64,000 nt of DNA from CAWUEZ02 sp963921355 (GTDB lineage: Bacteria > Pseudomonadota > Alphaproteobacteria > Thalassobaculales > Thalassobaculaceae): NCBI GenBank assembly GCA_963921355.3, contig OZ001190.1, positions 4,154,001 to 4,218,000 on the forward strand. Direction: 5' to 3'. Numbering within the stretch: the stretch's first letter is position 1; each line of letters opens with the position of its first letter. The translations under genes were made by a program, and so were the position numbers. The notes beneath the pieces are model-generated. The model ran no database searches. It saw nothing but the letters and a program-made list of their open reading frames with translations, and had not been told where the DNA came from. Below are positions 17,722 to 26,996 of the stretch, piece by piece.

Positions 17722-17924
17722 CGAGCTTCCCGAAATTCGGGTCGCCCTTTCAAGACCGTGCTCCCGATCTGATCGGCCCTTGACCACCCGTCTGATGCGG
17801 CGGCGATATTGCGGGCGCGTCCGTGACTGTTCGAGATCCGCCAAGGTGCACATTCCGGTTGACGTGGAACCGTCATCAATCGTGTGATTGGGTCTATTAA
17901 GGGCCGTGGTCGAAGTTTCCGCCC

Positions 17925-19694
17925 ATGAAGCCGTCTGCGCAACGCCGCCTCGCAGCGATCGTCTCTGTCGACGTGGTCGGTTATTCGCGACTTATGGGAA
18001 TTGATGAGGTCGGTACGCTCGCGTCCCTACGGGGCCATCGGGCCGAACTTGTCGACCCCAAAATCGCTGAGCACGGAGGACGGATCGTAAAGACCATGGG
18101 CGATGGTCTGCTGCTGGAGTTCCAATCCGTTGTCGCAGCAACGACTTGCGCCATCGAAGTGCAAGAGGGAATGGCAGAACGTAACAATGGCGTGGAAGAC
18201 GAGAAGCGCATCGTTTTTCGAATTGGTGTGCATGTCGGTGATGTGATCGTCGAGGAGGACGACATCCTGGGCGACGGCGTCAACCTCGCCGCTCGCATCG
18301 AGTCCCTTGCCGCACCAGGAGGCGTGGCGATCTCGAATAGAGTTCACGACGACGTCCGGAATAGGCTCGAAGCGACCTTCTCCGACAGTGGTGAACACAG
18401 TCTGAAGAACATCGCCAAACCCATCCGGGTTTGGCGATGGGCCTCTATGCCTGAACCGAGTACAACCGCCACGATCCCGCCCCTACCGTTGCCAGAGAAA
18501 CCCTCGATTGCCGTTCTGCCGTTCGACAATATGTCTGGCGACCCAGAGCAGGAGTATTTCGCGGACGGCATTGCTGAAGATGTCATCACAGCGCTGTCGC
18601 GGTTCCGATCCTTGTTCGTTATCGCTCGCAATTCCTCGTTCATCTACAAGGGCCGCCCAGTTGATATTGCTCATCTATCGAGAGAACTCGGCGTCCGCTA
18701 CGTGATCGAGGGCAGCGTGCGCAAGGCAGGGAGTCGGGTGCGCATTACGGCGCAGTTAATCGATGCAGCGAGCGGAAACCATCTATGGGCAGACCGCTTT
18801 GATGGCAGTCTGGACGATGTCTTCGATCTTCAGGATCGGATCACCGAACAAATTGTGGCCAAGGTCGAGCCGGAAATAGGTGTCCGAGAGCTTGAGCGTG
18901 TCCGCCGTAAACCACCGGCGAATCTCGGCGCCTGGGAGCTCATGCAGCAAGGCCTTTGGCATTTCTATCACGTCAACAAGGACGACCACGCCGAAGCGAT
19001 ACGCCTGTTCCGAGAAGCGGTCGCCGTAGATCCGGATTTCGCGGCGGCACACGCCCAACTCGCCTATGCCCTTCGGCCCTCACAGTCGATGAAGCTGCAG
19101 AGTGCCGAGGAAGCCGAGCAAGCTTCGGAAGCGGCTCGGTTGGCAGCGGAAACAGCGATATCACTCGACCCGAGTGAGCCGATGGCGCATTTCGCATTAG
19201 GGAGGCTGCATGTTCTTGCCGGTGAGAACGAGACTGCGATCAGCGAGATGCAGACGGCAATCGAGATCAATCCGAGCTTCGCGCTAGGCCATTACGGCCT
19301 GGGCTACGCCTACTACTGGGCCACTGGACAATCAGATCAGGCGCTACCGCATTTTGACACCGCGCTTCGGCTCAACCCACGAGGCCCCCTGCGCTGGACG
19401 ATACTCATGAACAAGGGCTCGGCGTTGCGCGATGCCGGACGGGTCGATGACGCCGTTGCTGCCTGTCGACAGGCGTGCCAGTTTCCTGACGTCGGCTTCC
19501 TGCCGTTCATTCTACTCGCAGCAGCATTGGCAGACGCTGGCCGAAATGATGAGGCGAGGGCAAGCGTCCAAAAGGCCGAGACAATTGATCCCGGGATCTC
19601 GATTGGCTCTCTCCGGAACCACTTTGCAGGCCTAAACGACAAGACGGTCGGGGGCATATTGGACAGTCTTCAGAAGGCGGGCATGCCCGCATAG
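17925..19694 (+). CDS. Class III adenylate/guanylate cyclase with TolB-like and TPR regions
   Basis: A 589-aa signalling protein. Residues about 8-140 are a class III nucleotidyl cyclase with both metal Asp residues (IVSVDVVGYSRLM and KTMGDGLLLEF) and the GDGVNLAARIES transition-state Asn/Arg motif. After a Pro-rich linker (LPLPEKPSIAVLPFDNMS) comes the TolB-N-like part common to these fusions (SGDPEQEYFADGIAEDVI), then TPR repeats from about residue 330. No membrane segment is seen, so it is probably cytosolic and makes cAMP. The base composition looks less GC-rich than neighbouring genes, which may mean transfer. It stands alone. Confidence 0.88.
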   Translation: MKPSAQRRLAAIVSVDVVGYSRLMGIDEVGTLASLRGHRAELVDPKIAEHGGRIVKTMGDGLLLEFQSVVAATTCAIEVQEGMAERNNGVEDEKRIVFRIGVHVGDVIVEEDDILGDGVNLAARIESLAAPGGVAISNRVHDDVRNRLEATFSDSGEHSLKNIAKPIRVWRWASMPEPSTTATIPPLPLPEKPSIAVLPFDNMSGDPEQEYFADGIAEDVITALSRFRSLFVIARNSSFIYKGRPVDIAHLSRELGVRYVIEGSVRKAGSRVRITAQLIDAASGNHLWADRFDGSLDDVFDLQDRITEQIVAKVEPEIGVRELERVRRKPPANLGAWELMQQGLWHFYHVNKDDHAEAIRLFREAVAVDPDFAAAHAQLAYALRPSQSMKLQSAEEAEQASEAARLAAETAISLDPSEPMAHFALGRLHVLAGENETAISEMQTAIEINPSFALGHYGLGYAYYWATGQSDQALPHFDTALRLNPRGPLRWTILMNKGSALRDAGRVDDAVAACRQACQFPDVGFLPFILLAAALADAGRNDEARASVQKAETIDPGISIGSLRNHFAGLNDKTVGGILDSLQKAGMPA

Positions 19695-19790
19695 TGGCGG
19701 TACGCCCGCACTTCTACTCACAGGCGACCCGGATCCAGCTCAATCCTGGCGACTCAACCTGAGTGCTGGCGCGAGCTATCGGCGACCAGC

Positions 19791-21332
19791 CTACCTACGC
19801 CCGCCCTGAACGATCCGGTCCAGGATCATGGCGCAGAACAGGATGGCAAATCCTGCCAGGATCCCCTGGCCAACATTGGCGTATTGCAGCGCCTCCAGGA
19901 CGTCCTCGCCCAGGCCCTTGGCGCCGATCAGCGACGCGACGACGACCATCGCCAGGGACAGCATGATGGTCTGATTGATGCCGGCACGAATGGAGGGGCT
20001 GGCCAGTGGCAGGTCGACCTTGGTCAGCAGGTACCACTTGTTGGCACCGAAACTGATCGCCGCTTCGCGCACGCTTTCGGGCACGCCGCGCAGGCCGAGA
20101 ACCGTCAGGCGAACCACCGGTGTGCCGCCGAAGATCATGGTCGTGACGACGGCGGCCGGCTTGCCAGTGCCGAAGAAGGCGATCACCGGGATCATGAAGA
20201 CGAACGCCGGCATGGTCTGCATGAAGTCCATGATGGGCTGGATGGCCGCGTAGAACCGCGGACGCCGCGCTGCGAACATACCGAGCGGAATCCCGATCAC
20301 GATCGACAGGCAGGCCGCTGTTCCCAACAGGGCCAGGGTCGTCATCGCCTTATCCCAGAAACCCAGGAGCCCCATATAGGCCAGGAACGCGCCGGAATAA
20401 ATCGACATCCGAACGCCGGCGGTCAGCCAGGTCAGCAGAATGATCAGCGGCGCGATCACGATCCAGGGCGTGCTGACGAACACCAGTTCCAGTGCGTCCA
20501 GCACCAGCCGGATCGCGTAGGTGATGCCGTCGAACAGCGCCTCACCGTTCAGGACCGCCCAGTTAAAGAAGGCCTCGACCCCGTCGATGCTGCTCAGGCG
20601 AATGTCCGGATCGGTTGGAAAGCCGTCGAGCAGCGAGTACTGGCCCGGGAAGCTGTAATGGACCATCGCCGCCGAGACGATCAGCACGATGAAGATGCCG
20701 CTCATCACGATGTGCGTGACCGGCATGCCCGAACGCAGCGACTGATCCGAAACCCATTCGGAGAACCGCGCCTCCAGCGCCCAGTTCGCGACGATGGATT
20801 GCGCCGCCTTGGCCGCCAGCAGGATCAGCAGTCCGGTCAACGCGATTGTCGGCCCTTCGGCCGCCAGGGCCTCGGCCTCGGCGCGAATGCCTCCGATGTT
20901 GGCCTCCAGGGACTCGACCGTTCGCTGATAGACGTCGATCTTGTCCGAGTTGCTCTCGATCGCGGCGGCGAGCTGCTTTCGGCGCAGTTCCAGAGTGCCT
21001 TCGATGGACGCGATCCGCGCCATGGCGTCGGCGGCCAGGTCTCCGAACAGGCCCCGGGCGATCTGCACGAAGCCCAGCGCTTCAACGATAAGGAAGGACA
21101 GGGCCCATGCCCAAAGCCCGCGTGCGCCGAACCAGACCGGTCCGAACAGCCCGGCGACCGGGTTGAAGGTCGGTGTGAATCGCGACGATGCACCGATCCG
21201 GTCAAAGTTCCGGATGTAGTAATCAGGACTCGTCCGCACGAATTCCCGGATGTTCTGCCGCCGCTCCTCGATATAGGCGAGCGCGGCGTCGCTTTCGGTA
21301 TCTTCCAGAGGGTTCACATTGTCTTTGTTCAT
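19791..21332 (-). CDS. proW: Glycine betaine/proline ABC transporter permease (ProW) with long N-terminal extension
   Basis: A 513-aa permease, longer than E. coli ProW (354 aa). The C-terminal half is a standard ProW: QTMPAFVFMIPVIAFFGTG, and the EAA loop REAAISFGANKWYLLTKVDLP at about 422-442. The first 200 residues are extra: a YYIRNFDRIG...FNPVAGLFGPVWFGARGLW segment that resembles DUF2628-type modules, a hydrophobic stretch, a predicted coiled coil (about 103-158, rich in Glu/Arg/Leu) and a further membrane segment. The ATG overlaps the proV stop by 4 nt. Osmoprotectant uptake. Confidence 0.9.
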   Translation of the reverse strand: MNKDNVNPLEDTESDAALAYIEERRQNIREFVRTSPDYYIRNFDRIGASSRFTPTFNPVAGLFGPVWFGARGLWAWALSFLIVEALGFVQIARGLFGDLAADAMARIASIEGTLELRRKQLAAAIESNSDKIDVYQRTVESLEANIGGIRAEAEALAAEGPTIALTGLLILLAAKAAQSIVANWALEARFSEWVSDQSLRSGMPVTHIVMSGIFIVLIVSAAMVHYSFPGQYSLLDGFPTDPDIRLSSIDGVEAFFNWAVLNGEALFDGITYAIRLVLDALELVFVSTPWIVIAPLIILLTWLTAGVRMSIYSGAFLAYMGLLGFWDKAMTTLALLGTAACLSIVIGIPLGMFAARRPRFYAAIQPIMDFMQTMPAFVFMIPVIAFFGTGKPAAVVTTMIFGGTPVVRLTVLGLRGVPESVREAAISFGANKWYLLTKVDLPLASPSIRAGINQTIMLSLAMVVVASLIGAKGLGEDVLEALQYANVGQGILAGFAILFCAMILDRIVQGGRR

Positions 21333-22372
21333 GAGACTTCCGTCCCCTCGATCACCGTGCGGAGCAGGTCCGCGCGGGTTATGACCCCGGCATCCTTGAC
21401 CAGGATCGGGCTGTCCTTGTCGATCGCGATATTGATGAGGTTGCTGAGCGTTTCGTTTTCGTCCACCCGGGGCGCATCGCTCGGCAAAGGCCCGTGGGCG
21501 GCCGTATAGGTCGCGATCGGCTGCATCACCGCATGGGCATGGACGACCTTGAGGCGCGAGATGCCGGCAACGAAGTCGGCCACATACTCGTCAGCGGGGT
21601 GCATCACGATGTCCTCGGCGGTGCCGATCTGGACCATCTTGCCGTCGCGCATGATGGCGATGCGGTCACCGATCCGCACGGCCTCGTCCAGATCATGGGT
21701 GATGAAGATCGTCGTCTTCTTCAGAATCTTGGAGAGGCGGATGAACTCGTCCTGCAACTGGCGGCGGATCAGCGGATCGAGCGCCGAGAACGGCTCGTCC
21801 ATCAGCAGGACGTCCGGGTTCGCCGCGAGCGCCCGCGCCAGACCAACCCGTTGCTGCATGCCACCGGACAGTTCGTGGGCGAACTTGGACCCCCAGGCGC
21901 CGAGTTCGACAATGTCCAGAATGGCGGCGGCCTGGCGCATACGCTCATTCTTGGCGACCTGCCGGATCTCCAGCGGCATCGCGACATTGTCCAGCACGGA
22001 GCGATGCGGCATCAGCGCGAAGTTCTGGAACACCATGCCGATCTTCTGGTTCCGGAAGCGCTGCAGCTCGGCTGGGCCCAACGCCATGACGTCCGTGCCT
22101 TCGATCTCGATCTTCCCGGCCGTCGGTTCCAGCAGCCGGTTGAAGTGGCGAACCAGGGTGGATTTGCCGCTGCCGGACAGGCCCATAATGCAGAAGATCT
22201 CGCCGCGATTGACGGAGAGTGAGACATCGGCAACCCCGACAACCGCATTGAATTCCGCCAGGACGTCGGCCTTGGCCAACCCTCTGTCCCGGATCGCCTG
22301 AAGCGCGAGCTCCGGCTGCTTGCCGAAGATCTTCCAGACGTTGGAGATCTGAACAACGATGTCGTCTGTCAT
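21329..22372 (-). CDS. proV: Glycine betaine/proline ABC transporter ATP-binding protein (ProV)
   Basis: A 347-aa ATPase of the osmoprotectant uptake class. It has the typical N-terminal extension (QISNVWKIFGKQPE), Walker A MGLSGSGKSTLVRH, signature LSGGMQQRVGLARAL, Walker B VLLMDEPFSALDP and switch ITHDLDEAVRI. The C-terminal region is short for a CBS pair: only one CBS-like half appears (SPILVKDAGVITRADLLRTV). I chose the ATG at 22372; an upstream TTG at 22387 is possible. Middle gene of proXVW. Confidence 0.92.
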   Translation of the reverse strand: MTDDIVVQISNVWKIFGKQPELALQAIRDRGLAKADVLAEFNAVVGVADVSLSVNRGEIFCIMGLSGSGKSTLVRHFNRLLEPTAGKIEIEGTDVMALGPAELQRFRNQKIGMVFQNFALMPHRSVLDNVAMPLEIRQVAKNERMRQAAAILDIVELGAWGSKFAHELSGGMQQRVGLARALAANPDVLLMDEPFSALDPLIRRQLQDEFIRLSKILKKTTIFITHDLDEAVRIGDRIAIMRDGKMVQIGTAEDIVMHPADEYVADFVAGISRLKVVHAHAVMQPIATYTAAHGPLPSDAPRVDENETLSNLINIAIDKDSPILVKDAGVITRADLLRTVIEGTEVS

Positions 22373-22390
22373 GACCGGAAGCCCCAATCC

Positions 22391-22428
22391 AAAAAGGCGC
22401 GACAGCGCCGGCGCGAACCGGCGCTGTC
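22391..22428 (-). terminator. Hairpin plus T-run between proX and proV
   Basis: GACAGCGCCGG (22401-22411) and CCGGCGCTGTC (22418-22428) form a perfect 11-bp stem with a 6-nt loop. Read on the minus strand it is followed by GCGCC and TTTTT (22395-22391). It lies after the proX stop and 20-50 nt before proV. It looks like a leaky terminator/attenuator that keeps proX transcript above proVW. Confidence 0.75.
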
Positions 22429-22448
22429 CACTGAATGGTACTTTCGGA

Positions 22449-23414
22449 TTAAAGACCTAACCAGGCGTCGACACGGTCGGTATTGGCCTCAACCCACTCG
22501 CGGGCGACTTCCGCGGGTTCACGACCCTTGCCGCTGATCTCATAGGCGAAGCTGCTCACATCGTCCGAGGTCAGTGAGAACTTCGAGAAGAACTCGGCGA
22601 TGGCCGGCGAGCGATCCACCAGCGAGTTCGACCAGGCGATCTGCACCTTCTTCAGGGCATCCTTGGTCGCGACTTTCGACTTGGTGTACCAGTCGGGATC
22701 ATCGGAGGGCTGCACCATGACGTAGTTCGCCGGATCGTATTTCGGCTCGGACAGCATCTCGACGTCGAACATGTACCAGATGGCGTGCGGCTTATAGCAG
22801 TAGAAGGCGTAGCCCTCGTCCTTGGCGATGCTGTCCTTCACACGCGCCGTCTTGACGCTCTCCTCGGCGCGGATCGGATCGATGAAGTCGAGCAGACCGT
22901 AGTCGCGGACCTTGACCTCGTTCACATTGGCCGACGCCCATCCGGGCGCGCCGATCCACATTTCGCCTTTGCCGTTGCCGTCGCTGTCCATCTTGGCGGC
23001 AACGTCGGGGCGTCCGAGATCGGCGATGTCGGTGATGTTGTTCGCCTGTCCGAAGTTCTTCGAGACGCAGAAGCCCTGATTTCCTTCATATGGGTTGGAA
23101 GACAGGGTGACGGTTCCCGCCCCATCCACGTACTTCTTGGTGAAGCTTTCCTGGTTCGGCAGCCAGACATCGGGATGGACGTCGATGTCGCCCTTGCCCT
23201 GGTCCATCGCCTGGAAAATCGTCGCGTTGTTGCCGGGCACGTATTCGACCTTGCCGCCGATACGCATTTCAACGACCGCCCCCAGCAGGTGCGCAATGGC
23301 CTGCGCGCCGGTCCACGACGGAACGCCGATCTTGACCTCTTCCGCCGCAAAGCTCGGAAACGCCACAAGGCTCACGACCGCCGCAAGGCCCAACGATTTT
23401 ACTTTGTTGATCAT
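22449..23414 (-). CDS. proX: Glycine betaine/proline ABC transporter substrate-binding protein (ProX)
   Basis: A 321-aa periplasmic protein of the OpuAC/ProX family. Signal peptide MINKVKSLGLAAVVSLVAFP with cleavage near SFA-AEE. Mature protein opens EEVKIGVPSWTGAQA and contains the aromatic-rich binding elements (VHPDVWLPNQ, IGAPGWASANVNEV, CYKPHAIWYMFD). First gene of proXVW; the stop is followed by a hairpin. Together the three genes import betaine or proline for osmotic stress or as carbon/nitrogen. Confidence 0.93.
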   Translation of the reverse strand: MINKVKSLGLAAVVSLVAFPSFAAEEVKIGVPSWTGAQAIAHLLGAVVEMRIGGKVEYVPGNNATIFQAMDQGKGDIDVHPDVWLPNQESFTKKYVDGAGTVTLSSNPYEGNQGFCVSKNFGQANNITDIADLGRPDVAAKMDSDGNGKGEMWIGAPGWASANVNEVKVRDYGLLDFIDPIRAEESVKTARVKDSIAKDEGYAFYCYKPHAIWYMFDVEMLSEPKYDPANYVMVQPSDDPDWYTKSKVATKDALKKVQIAWSNSLVDRSPAIAEFFSKFSLTSDDVSSFAYEISGKGREPAEVAREWVEANTDRVDAWLGL

Positions 23415-23836
23415 AGCTACTTATCCCTGTCCAAGATGTTCGTCTTTTGGGCCAGCTGATACTTTAACAACTAGCCTCGCTGGCCTTTTTCTTCGCCATT
23501 GGACAAAGCACATCTACGGAGAATTGTCGAACGAAAGGATTGTCAACTGGTCGACACCATTAAGGGCCGCCGAAAAGTTCAACGCGGTCTATATTTGCAG
23601 CCATACGTGCAGTCACGCATCAGCGGCGGCCCGTGCCGCCGACGGCGCTCCTGCCAGAATCTCAGTCCCGACTCCCCGGTCATCATTGGTCGATAACGGC
23701 TCTTCTCTCGCGCCTTGGATCCGACTTCGGCATCGCGTCGCCTCGTGTCAGCCCTGTGTGCTGGTTTCGGCTTCGCGGGAAACCTGCTAAAAGAAAAAAC
23801 AAATTAAATGCCATATTCACGGATTAGGATTGAGAT
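23415..23836. other. 422-bp spacer between proX and a sensory cassette
   Basis: Divergent, relatively AT-rich spacer with promoters for proX (minus) and the binding-protein gene (plus). Short open frames inside have no ribosome site or recognisable product. The last 50 bp are A-rich (AAAAGAAAAAACAAATTAAATG). I see no clear regulator site. Confidence 0.5.
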
Positions 23837-24601
23837 ATGACACGCATTGCTATTGGAACTCGACCACTCCTGACTTTCATTGCCGCGTTCGTTGTTCTTT
23901 TTTTATCGATTTCTACAAATACGTTCAGACGAACGCTTGACGAAATCAGGAGCTCTGGAAGCCTGATTGTCGGTGTTGATATCCCATACGGTGTAATGGA
24001 GTTCTATGGAGAGGATGGGAAACCCGCCGACATCGATATCTCCAAGGAGATTGCCAGGACCCTGGGCGTCGAAGCTGAATTCAATGCGATGAGTTTCGAC
24101 GATCTTTTCGACGCCATTCACGATGACCGTGTCGATATTGTTCTGTCGGCTGTCACGATCACGCCTGAGCGGCAGCAGACTCTCCTGTTCAGCGTTCCGT
24201 ACATGAGCGCCAACACGATGGTCGCCGTCGCCGACACAAATCAGACCATCAACTCCCTGGATGACCTCACAGGCAGGCGCCTCGGCGTCATCGCCGGCAC
24301 ACTCGGAGAATCTCTGGCCAAAGAAGACGCCCGGCTCCAGAACGTGGAAGTCGTCGCCTACGACAATAACGACAACCGCATTGCGGACCTCGTTGCCGGT
24401 AGGATCGACGCGGCGATCGTTCATTTTCTGATCAAGACCGATCTGCCGATCAGGCTTATCGGCGACCCGCTTCGGCAGAATTTCTATGGCGCTGTCGTTA
24501 GCCCATCCAGCCAGGACCTCATTGCAGAAGCGAACAAAGTTTTTCGCGAGATGAAGCGGAACGGCGGATTGGAAGAAATCAAATCACGCTACACGAACTG
24601 A
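23837..24601 (+). CDS. Periplasmic amino-acid-type binding protein (SBP family 3)
   Basis: A 254-aa type 3 periplasmic binding protein. N-terminal hydrophobic segment (LLTFIAAFVVLFLSIS, about residues 12-27) acts as signal or anchor. The family core is clear: LRSSGSLIVGVDIPYGVMEF-like opening, DIDISKEIARTLGVEAEF, VDIVLSAVTITPERQ and the hinge LTGRRLGVIAGT. There is no permease or ATPase gene near; instead a histidine kinase follows 97 nt downstream. It probably delivers a ligand signal to that kinase rather than feeding a transporter (inference). Confidence 0.85.
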   Translation: MTRIAIGTRPLLTFIAAFVVLFLSISTNTFRRTLDEIRSSGSLIVGVDIPYGVMEFYGEDGKPADIDISKEIARTLGVEAEFNAMSFDDLFDAIHDDRVDIVLSAVTITPERQQTLLFSVPYMSANTMVAVADTNQTINSLDDLTGRRLGVIAGTLGESLAKEDARLQNVEVVAYDNNDNRIADLVAGRIDAAIVHFLIKTDLPIRLIGDPLRQNFYGAVVSPSSQDLIAEANKVFREMKRNGGLEEIKSRYTN

Positions 24602-24698
24602 AAGAACCGGAACGGCGCAAAGGGTAACGGAATTCAGATCACCGTTCCGAATTGACATCCTCCCCTGAAGAGCTTGTGCACTTTGCCGTCCAACCGAT

Positions 24699-26246
24699 AT
24701 GACGCTGCTCCGGTCAAAACTCGCAAATCGGATACTCTTCGGGATCGTAATCTCTTCGATTCTGACTTTTCCGGTTTTCACGTTCTACAGCGTCAAGAGC
24801 AGCCATGAGGCGATCAACCGGTCGTTCATCGAAAAAGCGATAACAGTCGGTCAGGTTCTAGACGCCAATATTCGGAATGAAATTAAGCTCTCTGATCATG
24901 AAAAACTCTTTGATGACATTCAACAACTAATCTGGGTTAATGCAGATATTCTGTCGATTGACGTGAACAGGTCAATTGACGGAGAGATGATTACCATCGT
25001 TTCCACTCAACCGGATCAGGTCGGGCAACAGGCCAATTCCAGGAACCTGCGTGCGCTACAAACCGGTCAGATCGTTCACGAGGTCATCCAAACAGATCGT
25101 GGGCAGTACCTGAAACTGGTGTCGCCCATACGCCAGGGCCGAATACCGATCGGCAGCTTTGAAATCACAATGACGATGGAAACCGTCGACCGTGATGTCT
25201 CCGAGGCGACGATATCGATCATTGCAAGCTATCTGGGGCTGCTCCTGGTCTTCAGTCTCGTTCTTGTCGCGACGCTGCGACAAAGCGTTACCAAGCCGAT
25301 TGAGAACCTCACGCAGATGGTCCGTTCATTCTCTGCGGGGGATCGCACGGCTAGAGCCAGTAGCGGTGGCAGCAACGAACTTGTCCTGCTCGCCGACATG
25401 CTCAACGAGATTGCAGAGGCGATTAGCGCAAGAGATGTCGAACTGGCCGCAGAACGCGAGCAACTCTTGAACCTCAACACGCAACTGAAGGACAACGAAA
25501 GCGCCCTCGTCGGAGCGATCTCGTCGGCAGAGACGGCCAACCGCGCAAAATCTGAATTCCTTGCGGCGATGAGCCACGAATTGCGAACGCCGCTCAACGC
25601 GATCATCGGATTCGCCGAGGTTCTGAAAATGGAGATCCTCGGGCCTCTGAATGACCGGCAACGGGAGCGCGCCGATCATATCCATGAATCCGACGTTCAC
25701 CTGCTTTCCCTGATCAACGATATGCTCGATCTGTCCAAGATCGAGGCCGACAGATTCGAACCGCATTTCGAGAAGATCTCCATCGGCACCGGATTGCGCG
25801 ACGCGGCCCGTTTTGTTCGCAACAAGGCGGAAACCGCGGGCGTGGAGCTTATGGTCGGGGACTTTGGCGGCTTCCCGGATCTCTATGTAGACCAGAGACT
25901 CTTCAAACAGATTTTCATCAATCTCCTATCGAATGCGGTCACCGCCACCCCCGAAGGAGGGCGTGTCGAAATCTCCGGTGTCCAGCAAGACAACCGTGTG
26001 CGAATTGACGTCAAGGACAATGGCATCGGTATGCGCCAGGAGGAGATTGCAAGGATTACCGAAGCGTTCGTCCAGATTGACCGCGGCAAGAACAAACCGC
26101 ACGAGGGAACGGGGCTGGGACTCTATCTGGTCGAGAAATACCTGGAACTACATAATGGAGAGATCGCGTTCAATAGCGAGCAAGGAGCCGGCACCGTGGT
26201 CAGCGTGTGGTTTCCAGTCACGGGAATGCCGGATCAGCAGACTTGA
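24699..26246 (+). CDS. Membrane sensor histidine kinase
   Basis: A 515-aa kinase. Two membrane helices (about 12-32 and 173-194) frame a periplasmic sensor domain of about 140 residues. A HAMP follows (TKPIENLTQMVRSFSAGD), then HisKA with phospho-acceptor His293 (MSHELRTPLNAIIGF), and HATPase boxes LLSNAV, DNGIGM and GTGLGLYLVEKYLELHNGE. The C-terminus is complete (GAGTVVSVWFP), unlike the other two kinases here. No response regulator is adjacent. It is paired with the binding protein upstream. Confidence 0.92.
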   Translation: MTLLRSKLANRILFGIVISSILTFPVFTFYSVKSSHEAINRSFIEKAITVGQVLDANIRNEIKLSDHEKLFDDIQQLIWVNADILSIDVNRSIDGEMITIVSTQPDQVGQQANSRNLRALQTGQIVHEVIQTDRGQYLKLVSPIRQGRIPIGSFEITMTMETVDRDVSEATISIIASYLGLLLVFSLVLVATLRQSVTKPIENLTQMVRSFSAGDRTARASSGGSNELVLLADMLNEIAEAISARDVELAAEREQLLNLNTQLKDNESALVGAISSAETANRAKSEFLAAMSHELRTPLNAIIGFAEVLKMEILGPLNDRQRERADHIHESDVHLLSLINDMLDLSKIEADRFEPHFEKISIGTGLRDAARFVRNKAETAGVELMVGDFGGFPDLYVDQRLFKQIFINLLSNAVTATPEGGRVEISGVQQDNRVRIDVKDNGIGMRQEEIARITEAFVQIDRGKNKPHEGTGLGLYLVEKYLELHNGEIAFNSEQGAGTVVSVWFPVTGMPDQQT

Positions 26247-26308
26247 ACTGTCCGATATCAGCGCGTCCTTGAGCGACAGCCAGGACAGGGCCAGCGGATC
26301 GCCTGCCG

Positions 26309-26869
26309 TCAGTGCAGCCCAGGGACAGAAGCAGCCGGCGCGAAAATCGATTTCTCCACCGCGTAGTGCGGCTGCTCCGGGTGGGCCTTTAGCGACGCGA
26401 GCGGCTTCTTTTCGAACACGCCGATGCAAAATCGGTTCCGGCCTTCCTCGTCGCTGAGCGGGAGAAGAACCCGGTGACCGTAGTACACCGGAATACCCCG
26501 CGTGCTGACCTCGCCTTCGCTATAGTGGATATGGTCACCATCGATGATCGCGGTGTAGTGCTCGGTCCACAAGTCCGTCGACCTCGCGTCAAAGATCTCC
26601 CCGATCGGCCGGCCGATCAGATTCTTTTCGAAGTTCAGGCGGATATTCTCGCCGACCAAGCGGAACTGGAACTCGGCGGCACGGATCTTCTCGATGACCC
26701 AGACATCGGGAAGGAGGCCGGCGCGGCCAAGCGCAACCGGGTCTACCGCTGTGCGGGCCGGGGTCCTGACATCCGGCCCCTTCATGCGCCGCCAGATCTC
26801 CAGCAACGCGGCCAAAGGCTGGTGTTTGGCGATCTCTTCCGTCGCACGGTGAGAGTCAAACGGGCACAT
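26309..26869 (-). CDS. PAS_5 domain protein
   Basis: A 186-aa protein of the alphaproteobacterial PAS_5 type: N-terminal helix ALLEIWRRMKGPDVRTPART, DPVALGRAGLLPDVWVIEKI, then the PAS core EFQFRLVGENIRLNFEKNLIGRPIGEIF, ending in RVLLPLSDEEGRNRFCIGVFE. No output domain. It is convergent with the histidine kinase, 62 bp apart. A second PAS_5 protein is at 8768-9319. Function unknown. The AT-rich 127 bp behind its start (26870-26996) contains nothing recognisable. Confidence 0.8.
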   Translation of the reverse strand: MCPFDSHRATEEIAKHQPLAALLEIWRRMKGPDVRTPARTAVDPVALGRAGLLPDVWVIEKIRAAEFQFRLVGENIRLNFEKNLIGRPIGEIFDARSTDLWTEHYTAIIDGDHIHYSEGEVSTRGIPVYYGHRVLLPLSDEEGRNRFCIGVFEKKPLASLKAHPEQPHYAVEKSIFAPAASVPGLH

Positions 26870-26996
26870 TTCGCGGCTACGGCCATTTCTGAAGTTGACG
26901 CAGTTGCAACCTAGAATGCGCCCAGAAAGTTAATTATCTCTATTTTTCCTCAAAATTCTTAGACGCGCACGAAGCCCCATCGCGGGCCGATGCGTT

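Noticed and set aside
17729..17741. Terminator after the PotA-like gene (CCCGAAATTCGGG)
   Set aside because: Only 5-bp arms with a tiny loop and no T-run.
23499..23827. Short open frames in the proX/binding-protein spacer
   Set aside because: No ribosome sites, Arg/Pro-rich, and no coherent protein-like pattern.
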